22,806 nucleotides of DNA from Paraglomus occultum (GCA_910592205.1 CAJVPJ010000520.1:1-22806), one strand, 5' to 3'. Shown: positions 7,982-19,411, counted from the first letter of the stretch. Notes: generated by a model from the letters alone, not told the origin. Made by a program: numbers and translations.

Positions 7982-10900
7982 TCACGTGATTGTCCGTTTT
8001 AATTGGTCTGTAGAAATTCCGGAAACTTTTACTAACCTCCAGTCAGACTCGAATAAAGAATTAGAGAAATAAGATTGCGGCGGACTACTAGTAACAGCGC
8101 TCTGCCTTCTTGACAACGGTGCAACAGGCTCTTCATCACTTCTCAACGCGCTGGGTCCAACTACTCCACCAAACCCGGGTGGTGGTGAGATAGTACGTTC
8201 AACCTGCGTACCAATTGAGCCTGAAGACCCTTTCCTTGGTCGTTGTATAGGCGCTGGTCTATGTATTGCCTTGGATGATACACTTGGTTGAATCAAGTGT
8301 GTGTCGTCGTGGGGGGTACTCAATCGACGAGATCCAATTGGTAATGGATTAGGTATTACATTAGACATCACTCCTGGACTTGCTAAATTCTGTTGTGGAC
8401 GTACTTGAGTACCAAGATCGAATGTTTGTGTAGTTAATGGATTCTGAGCACCAAAAGGGATTGGGGCATAAGTTGCGCTAGGATTAGACGCAACTGGCGG
8501 CACAGCCGACGGTATACCAGTCGCTGACGGAATCACCACTGGCTCATTCAATAACGCTAGATTGGATGATGCTACATTAGATTGCGGAATGGGAATATGA
8601 GGATTAGGAACAATGGGGTTATATCCGCGTGGGTTAGGCATCGGCTGGCGAAGTTGCTGGTGATGTGAATGCATTACTGGTGGGCCGTGTTGATGAGGAT
8701 GCACCCCAAGGCCCATCGGTGGCAGACCCGATGCAAATAATGATGGATTGGGATTTATTCCCGATATAGTGTTCGTTTGTTGTAGATTTGGGCTTACTAC
8801 TTTCTTATTGTTTGTATATCCCTCATTTATTAGTTCACCCGACAAAGGAATATGTCCATTTAAACCTGGCGTTGGTTGAGGGCCGTAGGGCGACTGTGGT
8901 GATGTAGGACTGAAGAGGTGAGTAGGCGTGTGAGGCGTGTGAGGAGTATGCGGCGTATGTGGCGTGTGAGGAGTATGCGGTGTGTGCGGCGTGGGTGGGG
9001 GAATGAGAGATGGATGATTTATGGAATGCTGTTGGACTGAATGTTGCTGGACGTGTTGTTGATTCAATGCTTGTTGAGATTCGAATGAAGGATACCATCC
9101 AGGTATTCCACCATTCGGCATATTTGGCTTGGAAGTTATATTTTGTTGAGCAGACGTTGGCGTTATTGATGATTGACCAATGGGAGGAGGAATAGGTCGC
9201 TGTTTACGGTCAAGCTGTTGTGGTTGTAGTGACGTTTGCTGTGGTAAAGTTCTTGTAAGTGGTAAAGAGACCGCACGCTGTCTTTCTTCTCGCTCCTTTC
9301 GTTCCCTTTCCTCCTGTTCTCGCTTCTCTCGTTCCTCTATCTCTTTACGCATCCGCGCCTCTCGCTCTTTACGCTCTTTCTCCTCCTTTTCTTTCTCTGC
9401 TCTTAACTTTCGTTCCCTTTCCTCCTCCTCCCGCCTATTGCGCTCTCTATCCTCTTGTTCTTTCCGAGCTCTTTCTTCACGTTCTTTCTGTTCACGTTCT
9501 TCACGCTCTTTACGCTCCTTCGCCTCCTGCTCTTTACGACGACGTTCCTCTCGTTCTTTTTCCTCTCTTGCTTTTCGCCTCTTTTCTTCTTCTTTTCGTA
9601 GTCGCTCTTCTTCTCGAGCTCTGCGCTCAGCTTCTTTACGTTGACGTTCCTCCTCACGTCTTTTACGTTCTTCTTCAGCTTTACGCTCGCGTTCTGCACG
9701 CTGAGCAGCTTCCTCTGCGGCACGTTCCTGTTCCTTGCGTTGTCGTTCTTCTATCTTTTGCATTTTCATAGCTCTACGGTTTTCAATTATTTGAGTAACG
9801 ATTGACTAGTGACTTGATATTAAGATACGTTTTGTCACAGACCTCTTTTTATCCTTCTTCTTCTCTTTTTCTTTTAGTTTTTTAAGCTCACGTTCTTCCT
9901 TTAAACGATTTTCTTCTTCTAGTTCTTCCAAGAACTTTTTCTGTCGTTCTTGAGCCACCTAATATTTGATGATGATAACAATAAAATCATATCTGTTTTA
10001 ACAACGTTTACAGTGACCATGACATGAAATACTACTGGACTTGGTAACAAAACCATTTCCGTATCGAATTTGCATGATGAATTATATTTCATATTCAATA
10101 TATGACAAACCTTTTCTTTGTAAGCAGCTAAGACGCGTTGTCCAAACATTTCGGCAGCAAAGACCTGAAACATTTTTTTACTCTGCTCCATACGCTGCTG
10201 TTCGGTCGCTACCTCCTACAGACCAAAATGCAGTGGTTATTATAAAGTTGTGAACCTTTTATCTACAATACTTAACACTGGACCTACAATACGACTAAAT
10301 TCAGTATCTCGATACAAGCTCCATACCTCCTCATTCTCATCATCATCATAGTCATCATAGTCATCATCATCGTCCTCGTCCTCACGCTGCTGATCCTCCT
10401 CCTCGCGTTGCGTACGATGTTCAGCCAGACGTTCCATCATTTCCAGAAACTTCTTTCCGTCGTTCATAAGGAGATCATCAGCCACAGTCAAGATGCCTCC
10501 TAAGCCAGTGCATAGATATCAGTAACTGTTGTTTATTATCCGTGAAGGAACTAGTTACAAGTACTCTCCCGGCCTTGCTCCGCGATAATGTATTGAGCTC
10601 AGAGGAATGCATGGAGTGGCTAAGGAAAGAGAGAGAAGGGGGAGTAGAGAAGGGGAGGGGGAAAATGGATTGCATGGGAGGATATTTGTAGCCACGAGAA
10701 AATCTTGACGTAAAGATTGTGTCGGTTTAACATTCCTTTATCTTTACACTTGTCCTTGTGATTCATATTCTCGCTCTTTTCTTGTATTGCTTCGGCCCAT
10801 CACCTTCTCAATACATTGCCTTCCCCTTCTTCAACCCGTTCCAACCGACTATTGCTACCTATTTCTTTTCTTTTCTTTTCTTTTTTTTTCTACAGAGCAA

Positions 10901-12520
10901 AATATTTCTACTTACCTTTTGCAGTTAGGCTATTTGCAAATCCAAATATTTCTCTACGCGTTTCACTTCCATGCGAGCTACCATCATATTCCTCTTCCTC
11001 CTCATCGCATTCTTCTTCATCGTCTTCCTCGTCATCTTCATACTCGCGATTTCCATTTCGATAATCAATAGTGGATGAGGGGAATTGTTGTTGTCGCTGT
11101 TGTTGCTGTTGATTAGCGCATTGTTCTAGATCTTCGCAGTATGCGTCATAGAGAGCTTCAAGTTCTTCCTGTATGACGGTTCTAGAGATGTTGAGGGTGC
11201 ATGGAGAAAGATAAGTTAATCGTGTAATTTAACATATGATGGAACCTAAGTGCCGTGCCCAATCACTATTGGAGATTGCTTAACCATATTTGAAACTAGC
11301 ATAGGTTCTGGTAAATAGTTCATCTTCAATGATCGGTGGCACTCTAGGTGAAGTATTCATGACCAATGAATGTGCTAATAGAGCGTTTACTACGCATTGA
11401 TAAGAATTCTTTTCAGGGCACGATCATGTTGGAATTGCCAAGTAAGCACTACTTCCGTGTTGATACTGACAAAATCATTTCATGGTATGTCCATACTCAG
11501 CATCGTTAAATAAACCAAGATGTTGCATACGCAGAGAAAGAAAAGGATATGTACTTTTTCCCGACTAGTATTTACGCCTAATATCTTTCATTTTCCCAAT
11601 AGTCTCTTCCGCTAATCAAGGTTTTCTCATCCCTATTATGCATGCTCAAATCATTCCCACATCATTTCCCAACCTTTTAGCTTCACGCTCGTGAAATTCC
11701 CTGTCCGCTAAATGACATCCTTCACCTTATTCCAAGAGATCGTCGATAATACGAACCTTTTACGCCCACACATAGTACAAGAACATGGACGCTTCTCTTT
11801 CTTCACCTTACTTAATACAGCTTCTTTTTCTACTTTAAGTAAACTCCTTCTTTCCTCTTCGCCTAGCTGTAACCAGAATTCTCTTATGCGTTGACGTTCT
11901 TCGCGATTATTGGTGTTCCAGATACCATCTTTGCGAGGTTTGTGATTATTGCTATGATGATTACTTGTATTTATATCATTTATGCTACTATTATTCTTGT
12001 TCTTCTTCCTTTTCTTCTTTCGCTTTGAGCCAGGCTGCGGTGATTGATAATTGTCACCGTTTATGGCAGTAGCGGAATCTCGGCGAGGAAAAGGTATTCC
12101 AGGAGCTTCTGGATCATAGCCGTCGTCGTCCGAAAACTCTTCGCAATCTTCCTCCAACTCCTCGTGGTCGTCAGCAGATAGAACAGTGTTGTTGTGCTTC
12201 TCCGTCTGTTGTGGGTGAGTGAGAGAGTGATCGTTGTCTGTGTGAGAGTGTTTTCTTTTTGCTTTCTTCTTTTTCTTCCTTTTTGTTGTTCCGTTCAATG
12301 CTGGTTGTTGATGTTGGATTGGTTGAAGGTCTGAATCTTTGCGTGGAGGAGAGCAAGCGGGGGATAGTAGTGTCTGTTGTTCTTTGACAATATTCCTGCA
12401 TTTTGTACCTGACTTGTTGTATATGACTGCCTGTTTTGTGGCTAGCTGTTGTTGTTGGAGTGTAGTTGGTGGATGGGGGAGTGAGTCGTCGGGCTGGAAG
12501 GTATGTGAACTCGCCATCAT
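7982..12520 (-). CDS. NST1: NST1-like stress response protein, about 1071 aa, six exons
   Basis: Exons in transcript order are 12520-11757, 11181-10916, 10499-10327, 10215-10111, 9958-9843 and 9773-7982. All introns are GT-AG and the phases join to 1072 codons. Fungal NST1 landmarks are in order: two basic patches (about 80-92 and 163-175), [20 protein letters not shown] with SCTMCGRK (206-254), [19 protein letters not shown] and an acidic stretch (255-343), [19 protein letters not shown] with an acidic run (344-401), and [20 protein letters not shown] (about 410-430). A Lys/Glu/Arg-rich coiled coil follows (437-641), then a long Pro/Gln/Asn/Ser tail with TPH repeats. Yeast NST1 is a cytoplasmic negative regulator of salt tolerance, and the family associates with mRNA-decay or P-body factors; the role here is inferred. 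The donor of intron 1 (GTTCGT) is weak. The last codons are uncertain: a 73-base intron using GTTAGT near 8033 would give another terminus. A start at the second ATG (12517) is equally likely. Confidence 0.85.
8925..8996 (-). repeat. 9-bp minisatellite coding for Thr-Pro-His repeats in the NST1-like gene
   Basis: Eight tandem 9-base units (plus-strand forms GGCGTGTGA, GGAGTATGC, GGCGTATGT and similar) encode consecutive Pro-His-Thr triplets in the disordered tail. Units differ at the third codon position but keep the amino acids. The unit length of three codons lets the copy number change without breaking the frame. Confidence 0.85.
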
Positions 12521-14293
12521 TGTTAGATTGATCTAGAGAACAGGGAGACGTAATTGTGGTGATGAGTATGTCAAGTAGGGCGGAGTATATACCACTATGA
12601 AGACGTATATTCAGCCTAAATACGTATTCGTTATGTGTCTGTGTTTGAGTTGTGTAAAAGTAGGCGTGTCTAGAGTTCTACTTACCTTAAATACGAATGC
12701 TATTGACTGGTTTTCTGTCAAGTCTAGTTTTGTTGAAGAAATATATATATATACATACTAATACGTCATCAGAAATAAGAATGATTTTGTTCGTGATTGG
12801 GAACGGATCGATGTTTGATTCTTATGGGAAGAGTGCGTCGGAATGGTTGATTTAAAGAATATGTTCAACAGATGAGCCGATTGCATTATGTTATTGCTGC
12901 AACGATTATTTGTTTACTGTAATAATGATACTACTTTACGTCTTTATTATTGAGACAAAAGGAAAAATACCAGTTATTATTAGTTAAAAATAATGCCAGT
13001 GACATGATTGCTAGTAATTTCATTATAAGTCGGTACAGTTATGGTATTAAATGGGGCAACACTTTGACTGAAAGAGCATGGCACGCCACAACGATTTCAG
13101 GGGGCCAACCCTGTCAAAGCGTCACGTTCAAAAAACCTTCCATCAACTTCGATTAATGTTAACACAAATTAAAAGGTGAAACTATACTAATACTAAACCA
13201 ACCAATTATATTTATACAAGAATTCCAGTAAACATTTTCCAATTACGACAGTCAAGAAATTACTGAAATTTAAACGCCATTTTATCACGGCCACTCTTTA
13301 CGTCATACTGATACTTAACACAATTACAATGTCAATTATTTGTTATCGGTTTAGGAAAAATATTCTGATCGTATTACCTAAAGACTCATTGTTAGTCGCA
13401 ATTACTCCTTGTTAAGTAATTAAGGCAGTTCTTTGTGTTGAATCATTTGCTCCTTCTTTTCATATATTATGGTTTACTTCTCGTCTCTCTGGCGTACGCC
13501 TGCATTCGATGGTAAAGAAAATTGACTTCTACCGATGTCTCCAAAGCTTCACATCAGCGTCTTGTCTTCTGAAAAGCTTATGAATTTTAACATCAACTTC
13601 TTATTGAAAAAAACAAATTGATGGTAAGTCTTTGCATGACCTTAAAACAGTCAAAGCAGAGGAATTTAGTGCCGACATACACATCAAGCAAAGAATGAAC
13701 CTATATATTAAAGACTAATGTGTCTAGAACACGCGGAACGTATTTGAAAATTTTCTTCTGCGGCCCGATTGAGTATATCTGCACATTTATATTAATACAT
13801 GTACTTCTTGCCGGCACGCAAATTATTACATGTGCAAAGCGAATGTCGGTGATTTTATGAGTCTCGTTTGTTTGCTCTTGGACTATGCAAGAGTAAATAT
13901 CTGTTTCAGACCAAAGCTTATACAGTGACTATACATAGTAATAGATAAACATCAAGAGTACTTATATCATCCCGGGCGTTTCTCTCTCACCTATAATGCA
14001 AGACCACGACAAATGATGCGTCAGTATATTACTTATCAGTCAATTCCTTTCTACTTGTTTGTTTCACTAAATTAACAAGATTATCCAATCTAAAGACGAT
14101 ATCCATTCAACATCTAAAATCTTATGGGTGGCGGCGCATCGTGTTAACAATCTAAGACGTGACTAGACATCTATCCTGTACGCCGGAAAAACCGTACCAT
14201 TTAACTATGAGAAACCCAGCCTTTGTATACAGTAATCGTGAGACGAATGACTAAAACATCATTGTTTACTAACACAGACGAGGATCCCGTATC
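12521..14293. other. long intergenic region with no supported gene
   Basis: It should contain the 5' UTR and promoter of the NST1-like gene at its left end. An (AT)n run lies at about 12742-12755. A short exon-like stretch at 13470-13512 (ATG, MVYFSSLWRTPAFD, then G|GTAAAG) could be a first exon, but no compatible acceptor was found. The 68-aa frame at 12950-13156 is not protein-like. Confidence 0.35.
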
Positions 14294-15107
14294 ATGTTTC
14301 ATTTGTTGCAAAGAAAATATGGAGACGCATTCACTGGCCATAATTATCCACAAGACCTCTTCGAAGACATGTTTCCGGGTGTAAAGTCTGATATGTATCT
14401 AGTAAAGGTACTGTTAAACTTTGAAATTCTTTTCTGAACCCATAAAGTCTGACATCACAGGCGATTACCGCCGTGTAAGTGATACCAACCCCTGTACGTA
14501 AGAATTTGGGGCAGAAATTCTAAACAAAACTTGCTTATCAAATCTCATCAGATGTTAGTCTACTACGCTTAGTCCGACGACAATTTCCTCTAACCCAAAA
14601 GATATATACAGTCTTCTGGGCTTGTGGATGCCATATGATAGGTTAAAGGTGTTCAGCATAGCTGATGGGCATATTTGTATATGATGTTCGGGTTTTTAAA
14701 TGTTGCCAAATAATAGCTTATTGTCATAGCAACTCACATATCAGAGGATACAAATTTGAACAATTCAGGTGACACTGCTGACCTTTTAAGGGTTATCAGC
14801 ATTTTAAGTCTTGCCATAATTATAACATAACTAGCCGCCTCGTCAATACGTTAATATTGGGCATGTGAAATATCAGGGTTTATTGTCACATCATATTATA
14901 TGTCTAATTTGCCTCAGTTTTGAAGCAAATAACTAAATACCCTAATTGGGTTTACGTTTGTCATCATTACAAACTATCATAGTTTTTGAAGTATTAGTTT
15001 AACTGAATACGTAATATAATTATTATTTTTACTATAGAATACGCCAGAGTTATTATCAAGCAAAACAAACGCAAAAGCAATACGTCGAAGACATTGAACA
15101 AGGCTGA
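14294..15107 (+). CDS. probable 75-aa protein with four exons, unknown function
   Basis: The exons I propose are 14294-14407, 14461-14474 (14 bases), 14612-14641 (30 bases) and 15038-15107. All introns are GT-AG, and the third ends in a pyrimidine-rich tract before ACTATAG. The phases join (0, 2, 2) and the sum is 76 codons with TGA. The product begins MFHLLQRKYGDAFTGHNYPQ. It has an acidic and aromatic stretch (LFEDMFPGVKSDM), a short hydrophobic segment at about 34-51 (MYLVKAITAVLLGLWMPY), then a charged Gln/Lys tail ending YVEDIEQG. That shape suits a small single-pass membrane protein, perhaps mitochondrial, but I do not recognise the family. The agreement of phases across two tiny exons is the main support. 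Further 5' exons are possible, although an in-frame TAA lies shortly before the ATG. Confidence 0.45.
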
Positions 15108-16023
15108 GGAAACTTTGAAGAGATACCATTATGTAGAAAAACTTAGTAAAAGAGTTTGTTAGACGAGTAAGGAAGTGGATTGGGGGAAGTAAGAAAGTAT
15201 CTATGACGATCGGATCGGTAAGTCATGCGTCCACGGGACGGGTAAGTTAATTCTGATCGATTGACAGAACAATTAGGATTTGTAAGCGCGAAGCATAATG
15301 CGGAAGAAGATCAATAAATATAATCTGTTGCAAATCCAATTGTTGCGACAAATGATAGAGTTCGACAAAGGGGGGAAGCTTTTAGCTTTTATTCTGCGCC
15401 AGGGGGCCATTATCATTATTATTGGTTGTGAAAGAAATTATTTCTCTAAATGCTTATAATTCTGAGCACCCGATGCTCGTGAAATAATAACTCACTTTTC
15501 CATAACGTTCGAAAGATATTTGTACGCTAATTACGCGAATAGCCCTCGACAAAACTAGACTAATGTTATAATCATATAAGATAAGTAATAGTGAGTGACG
15601 AGACATATAAACTAGCCAAAATACCAAATCGAAAGATTGCAATTCTCCTTTGATTTGAATTGTTGTTTGATATCATTGGTGTCCTTATTGGGATACGAGT
15701 AGTGTGCTGTTCTACACACAAAACGCACTGTTCCTCAGCAAACAAGCAGTCTTTCCCGCTGCCAACACATGGTCCAGCCGAGTGGCTGAGAACAACTTGG
15801 GATGTAAAATCAAACAAGCGACATCCCAACTTTCCTTAAAGCTTTTCTAGCTTCCGACTAATGTCAGAATTTTCATCATACTATTTGCTGATAGTATTCA
15901 GTTCAGGCTTGTACCCGGTTTCTTTCATCATCCAACTTGCTCACGCACAAATGAAAGTCTAAAATTCTTTGAGTGGAAGTCTTTCTATATAAAAAGCTTT
16001 TACCGTAAGTTGTGCAATTTGTC
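15108..16023. other. intergenic region with no confident gene
   Basis: Holds the 3' UTR of the small gene. The minus-strand frames at 15454-15829 (62 and 85 aa) are Ser- or Cys-rich with no domain and no exon support. A perfect 9-bp inverted repeat (TTGGGATGT at 15797-15805, ACATCCCAA at 15821-15829) with a 15-base loop is visible. It is not a tRNA, as no B box is present. Confidence 0.35.
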
Positions 16024-16125
16024 TTACCATGATTTAACGATTGCTTCCATTGAATCCAAACTTAACAGTTTTTCTGAGTGCCAAGCTCCGTACATTTGCT
16101 TTTCTCTCTGCTTGCGCAGCAGCGT
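16024..16125 (-). other. exon-like patch, possible terminal exon of an unrecognised gene
   Basis: After a good acceptor (TTTCCTAG) the minus strand codes for 33 residues (TLLRKQREKQMYGAWHSEKL...EAIVKSW) and TAA at 16026-16024. Upstream, about 16237-16196, another protein-like stretch (MRRSVAAQRHENIK) ends at GTAACG. I could not find splice phases joining the two, so no gene model is claimed. The competing 77-aa minus-strand frame at 16034-16267 overlaps both. Confidence 0.22.
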
Positions 16126-16644
16126 CTAGGAAATCATAATAATTCCACAGAAACCGTTGTAAAATAAACCCTGTTATTGACCACGCGCTCGAAAACAGAA
16201 AACCGCTCGCGTTACTTGATATTTTCGTGTCTTTGAGCTGCCACAGACCGACGCATCTGTCTCTCAATAAACGGAATGCTCAATGTTAGTTACAGTGTTA
16301 CATCACATAATCATAGAGTTCATTTTGTACCCAAATACTCAAACAAAATGGTTTCATTCTCAAAACAATCACCCTTTGCTGAGACAACTGGCATTGTTCA
16401 AATATTATCCTTCATAAAAGATAATAATATTTAATACGATACTTATTTCGTTGAGTGCCGATAAAGCTATCTCATGCGAGACTGTAAAAATTACAGGCAT
16501 TAAAAACTTATCCTAATTAAACGATAATATAACTAGATAGTATAAAAATCCATAATTTAGTAATCATTAAAATTATACCTCATCTATTGTTAATTACATA
16601 CGTCCTACGACCTCCGGCTATACACAACACACATAATCCAACCC
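16126..16644. other. spacer, 3' side of the acetyltransferase gene
   Basis: AT-rich, apart from the possible exon mentioned at 16196-16237. It probably includes the 3' UTR of the acetyltransferase, which is transcribed leftward. No other gene or repeat seen. Confidence 0.3.
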
Positions 16645-17627
16645 TCATTCATCTATTTTCCTTCTTCTTGCCTTACGACACCGATCCCACTCCTCGATAT
16701 CCAATCTCATCTTTACATTCTCGGTAAACCCATAAAATACAGATGCGCGCGCAACTTCCCGAAAACCAAACTTATAAAATATGTTCAACGCAGGATATTG
16801 CCACGTGTTCACTACGCATGATATCCACTTTACACCTCGCTTAAACATATCTCGGGTGGCATGGTCCAGCAATGCCGTCGCAATACCACGACACCTATAT
16901 TCAGAAAGAATACATAAATAGAGAACACTCGGTTCGCGGTCAATTACTGTCAATTTGGTGTCTTCCTCTCTTTCAATCACCGCCACAAATCCAACGACTC
17001 TATTCCCAGCATCTTTGTCCATAGCTACCCAGAATCTAGATAACGATTCCGGTCCATGCGAACTGTCTTTGTCGTCATTCGAATCTGTAGATGTTGCTTG
17101 AATCTTGTAATGATCATGAATATTAAAAAAATCATGCAAAAGCACGCGGCGTGCTTCGGTGATTATGGCATGGGTTATTATTTTACGAACATTCAGATAG
17201 ATAAATACTCCCCACCCACAGAGCATTAGAATCACCACCGGAATACCATTGGCCGGGTAATTCTTTACCGTAGCGTAAGTGAGAAACACCCATAGAACGA
17301 GAATGTACCGATGTTGCATCGTGTAAGATATTGCATATGGGATATTGCTGTCAAACGAATGAAAAGCAACCAAAAGTAGGGTTAATAAGAAATTAAGACT
17401 CTGTAAACAAATAACGGGCAAAGACATTCAATCCGTCTTTTCGCAATATCTCTTATTTAAGTTATTGCAAGACGTGAGAACACTCACTCTATCATGCAAC
17501 TGCCGTATATCCTCTGTACAGCACCATAGTCCTTAGATTCCAACTCTCTAATGCGAATGCTTCCAGGCAAAGTACTCGAACCATACGTTCGCCTTTTGTC
17601 CCTGTACATATTGCCTATATTGCCCAT
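16645..17627 (-). CDS. membrane-anchored GNAT N-acetyltransferase (camello/NAT8-like), about 297 aa
   Basis: The C-terminal half is a GNAT acetyl-CoA-dependent acetyltransferase domain. RFWVAMDKDAGNRVVGFVAV is strand 4, YLCILSEYRCRGIATALLDH is motif A with the acetyl-CoA pyrophosphate loop R-x-R-G-I-A (about residues 215-220), and NIFYKFGF is motif B. Before it lie hydrophobic segments at about 48-62, 79-91 and 99-115, the layout of camello/NAT8-type enzymes that sit in ER or Golgi membranes. The large open frame starts at 17427, but a stop sits directly before that ATG. A better model adds exon 1 (17627-17488, from ATG 17627), which supplies the usual GNAT opening SIRIRELESKDYGAVQRIYG. It is spliced at GTGAGT (17487) to an acceptor ending at 17399. 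The substrate is unknown. The domain call is firm; the splice acceptor and exact start are inference. Confidence 0.75.
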
Positions 17628-18951
17628 TATGCTCTTTTACTCTCGAAGTAATGTCACGAAAGCGTCCTTTCGCATGAAAACAGACAGACAGACATGCAAG
17701 GACGTCCGTTGAACAGACTGAAAAAGTATGGGGTGAAAAGGCAGAATCATGATAAACAAAACAACGCCAACCCCCGCTGCGCGAATGGGATGTTAAACTC
17801 GCACATGTCAAATGTTGCATCATCTGACGTAACACCAGTTGTAAAATGTCAAAATAATGAGCGAAGCGAGTAACAAATTGCTTAATCCCAGGCTCACCAA
17901 AGATCATGTATTACGTCATTATAATTTTAGCTCATTGTCCCTTTCTGTTACGTAATTTCTCAGATGGTCGCTTTGCATACGCACTTGGGATGAGATAATC
18001 TTGTCATGGTGCAGGAGGATGAGTATGCAACACCCATTATCTAGCATCAACTAGAAGACATACTGATATTAATATTGTCACACACACATAAATTGGGAGT
18101 AGTACAATTTAACACATGATTGTTATAGTGTTACACGCGATATTTCCTAACTATTATGAGTGTTGTCGAGTAAATTGTCGGTATTTGCTAGTTCCTATAT
18201 CGAAGCAGATATTCTCGCGGCATTACAACTGTTATTCTCTTGAGATGAAACGTACGTTTTGGAGGGATGGATCGAGATCGTGGGTAGTAAAGCTTACGTT
18301 ATGGTTAATACTGTCATTATACCTAACGAAATTAAGAAAAGCCCCCCACAGTTCGACAATCTCGACAGTATATTTCGAATAATAAAATCAACTTATGGAT
18401 AATCCCATTTAATCTTTCGCAAACTAATTTCCCAAGCGTTGAAAATATTCAAATCAAGCAATTGGCGACTTGATTTAATCCTCCTATGGCGCAAGACACC
18501 TAAAGCCCGAGGCTTTTATATTAGAGGGTTAGAGAAAAACTAATCCGTAAGAATAATAGAGCAGACGAAGTAGAATAAAAGTTACAATTTAAATTCTTAA
18601 TCAACTAAAAAAATTTTGAGTTTAGGCATTTGGAAAGCAACAGTTTTCTTAAGTTTTTCTTAAGTTTCTTAACGGGCGTCCAATTTGTGCAACTATAATT
18701 TGTGTACCAGTCCATTATCCAATAAAGTGAAAGTTTAGCATTATTGTTCCCGACCAACTAAAAGCTGCACATAAACAAATAGAGAGGCAAATTTATTAAA
18801 AAAAAATGAACTCAACCTGAAGCACATTTGAACTAACGGAGACGGGATTGAGTGATAATTTATCAGGTGAAAAACCTTGGGAAACGATGAATAAAGCGAA
18901 ATCTGCATTATGATTGTTAAAAATTTTATTGGCACCATGGACTAACACTGT
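17628..18951. other. intergenic region with no supported gene
   Basis: The left end should carry the promoter of the acetyltransferase. The 119-aa minus-strand frame at 17548-17907 overlaps exon 1 of that gene in another frame and has no domain. The 88-aa plus-strand frame at 18116-18382 and the 65-aa minus frame at 18741-18938 are unsupported. Three close copies of TTTCTTAAG-like sequence lie at about 18646-18672. Confidence 0.35.
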
Positions 18952-18981
18952 GTGGAAATAACATGATTATGTTATTCCCAC
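18952..18981. repeat. 30-bp near-perfect palindrome, copy 1
   Basis: GTGGAAATAACATGA is followed by its near inverse complement, giving 15-base arms with two mismatched pairs. A perfect version lies 133 bases downstream. Confidence 0.8.
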
Positions 18982-19113
18982 TTTTTTCAAGTTGCATGTA
19001 TGACCGTGAGGGCTAATAAGGATGCAAACGGAACATAAAAGTCTATGTTTGATATATTTTCCATATGTTTCTTCATCCATAGGCGCGCAATTTTGTAAGT
19101 TCATGATAATGTA

Positions 19114-19143
19114 GTGGAAATAACATAATTATGTTATTTCCAC
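19114..19143. repeat. 30-bp perfect palindrome, copy 2
   Basis: The arm GTGGAAATAACATAA is followed immediately by its exact inverse complement TTATGTTATTTCCAC with no spacer. It differs from copy 1 at only two bases. The pair brackets a 132-bp A/T-rich interval and may be the ends of a small element. Confidence 0.85.
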
Positions 19144-19166
19144 TTCGTTTAGTATTAGGTTATTCC

Positions 19167-19215
19167 CACTCAGGTGTGTGGCGTAATTCATTTTTTTACG
19201 CCACACACTCGAGTG
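19167..19215. repeat. 20-bp inverted repeat with short loop (GTGTGTGGCGTAA type)
   Basis: The left arm 19167-19186 (CACTCAGGTGTGTGGCGTAA) and right arm 19196-19215 (TTACGCCACACACTCGAGTG) pair with 2 mismatches around a 9-base loop. A further CACCACACAC stretch follows at about 19233. Likely a foldback or MITE end; no coding role. Confidence 0.8.
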
Positions 19216-19249
19216 TTGCATTTTGGTTTTTACACCACACACGAACTTA

Positions 19250-19411
19250 CAGTCAAGACTCGATATAGTAAAGTCTCAATATAGTAAATTTCGCGTTATA
19301 GTTAAGAATTTCTCTGAACAAAAAACCGATTTATTAAATTTTCTCTTGATAAAATGAAGTTTCATAGTAGTAAGTTTCGATAATAGTAAATTTCGCGTTA
19401 TAGTCAAGCTG
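19250..19411. mobile_element. pogo/Tc1-like terminal repeat fragment (CTCGATATAGTAA type)
   Basis: It begins CAGTCAAGACTCGATATAG directly after a TA dinucleotide, matching the general form of pogo-superfamily ends (CAGT...CTCGATAT..., TA target). It holds two copies of a 26-base unit with one mismatch (ATAGTAAATTTCGCGTTATAG, 19281-19306 and 19383-19408). No matching inverted end was found downstream, so it is a solo or truncated end, with no transposase nearby. Confidence 0.5.

Noticed and set aside
9180-9771. Long plus-strand frames of 154 and 170 aa, and a 106-aa minus frame at 9403-9723
   Set aside because: They are off-frame readings of the Lys/Glu/Arg-rich coiled-coil exon of the NST1-like gene, which gives Ser/Arg or Leu/Pro-rich nonsense proteins.
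12742-12755. AT dinucleotide run as a promoter TATA element
   Set aside because: Simple repeat more than 200 bases upstream of the NST1-like start; no further promoter evidence.
15770-15830. tRNA-Ser/Leu-like stretch (CCGAGTGGC) with an adjacent inverted repeat
   Set aside because: No acceptor stem closes, no B-box GGTTCGA is present, and the inverted repeat does not fit a tRNA variable arm.
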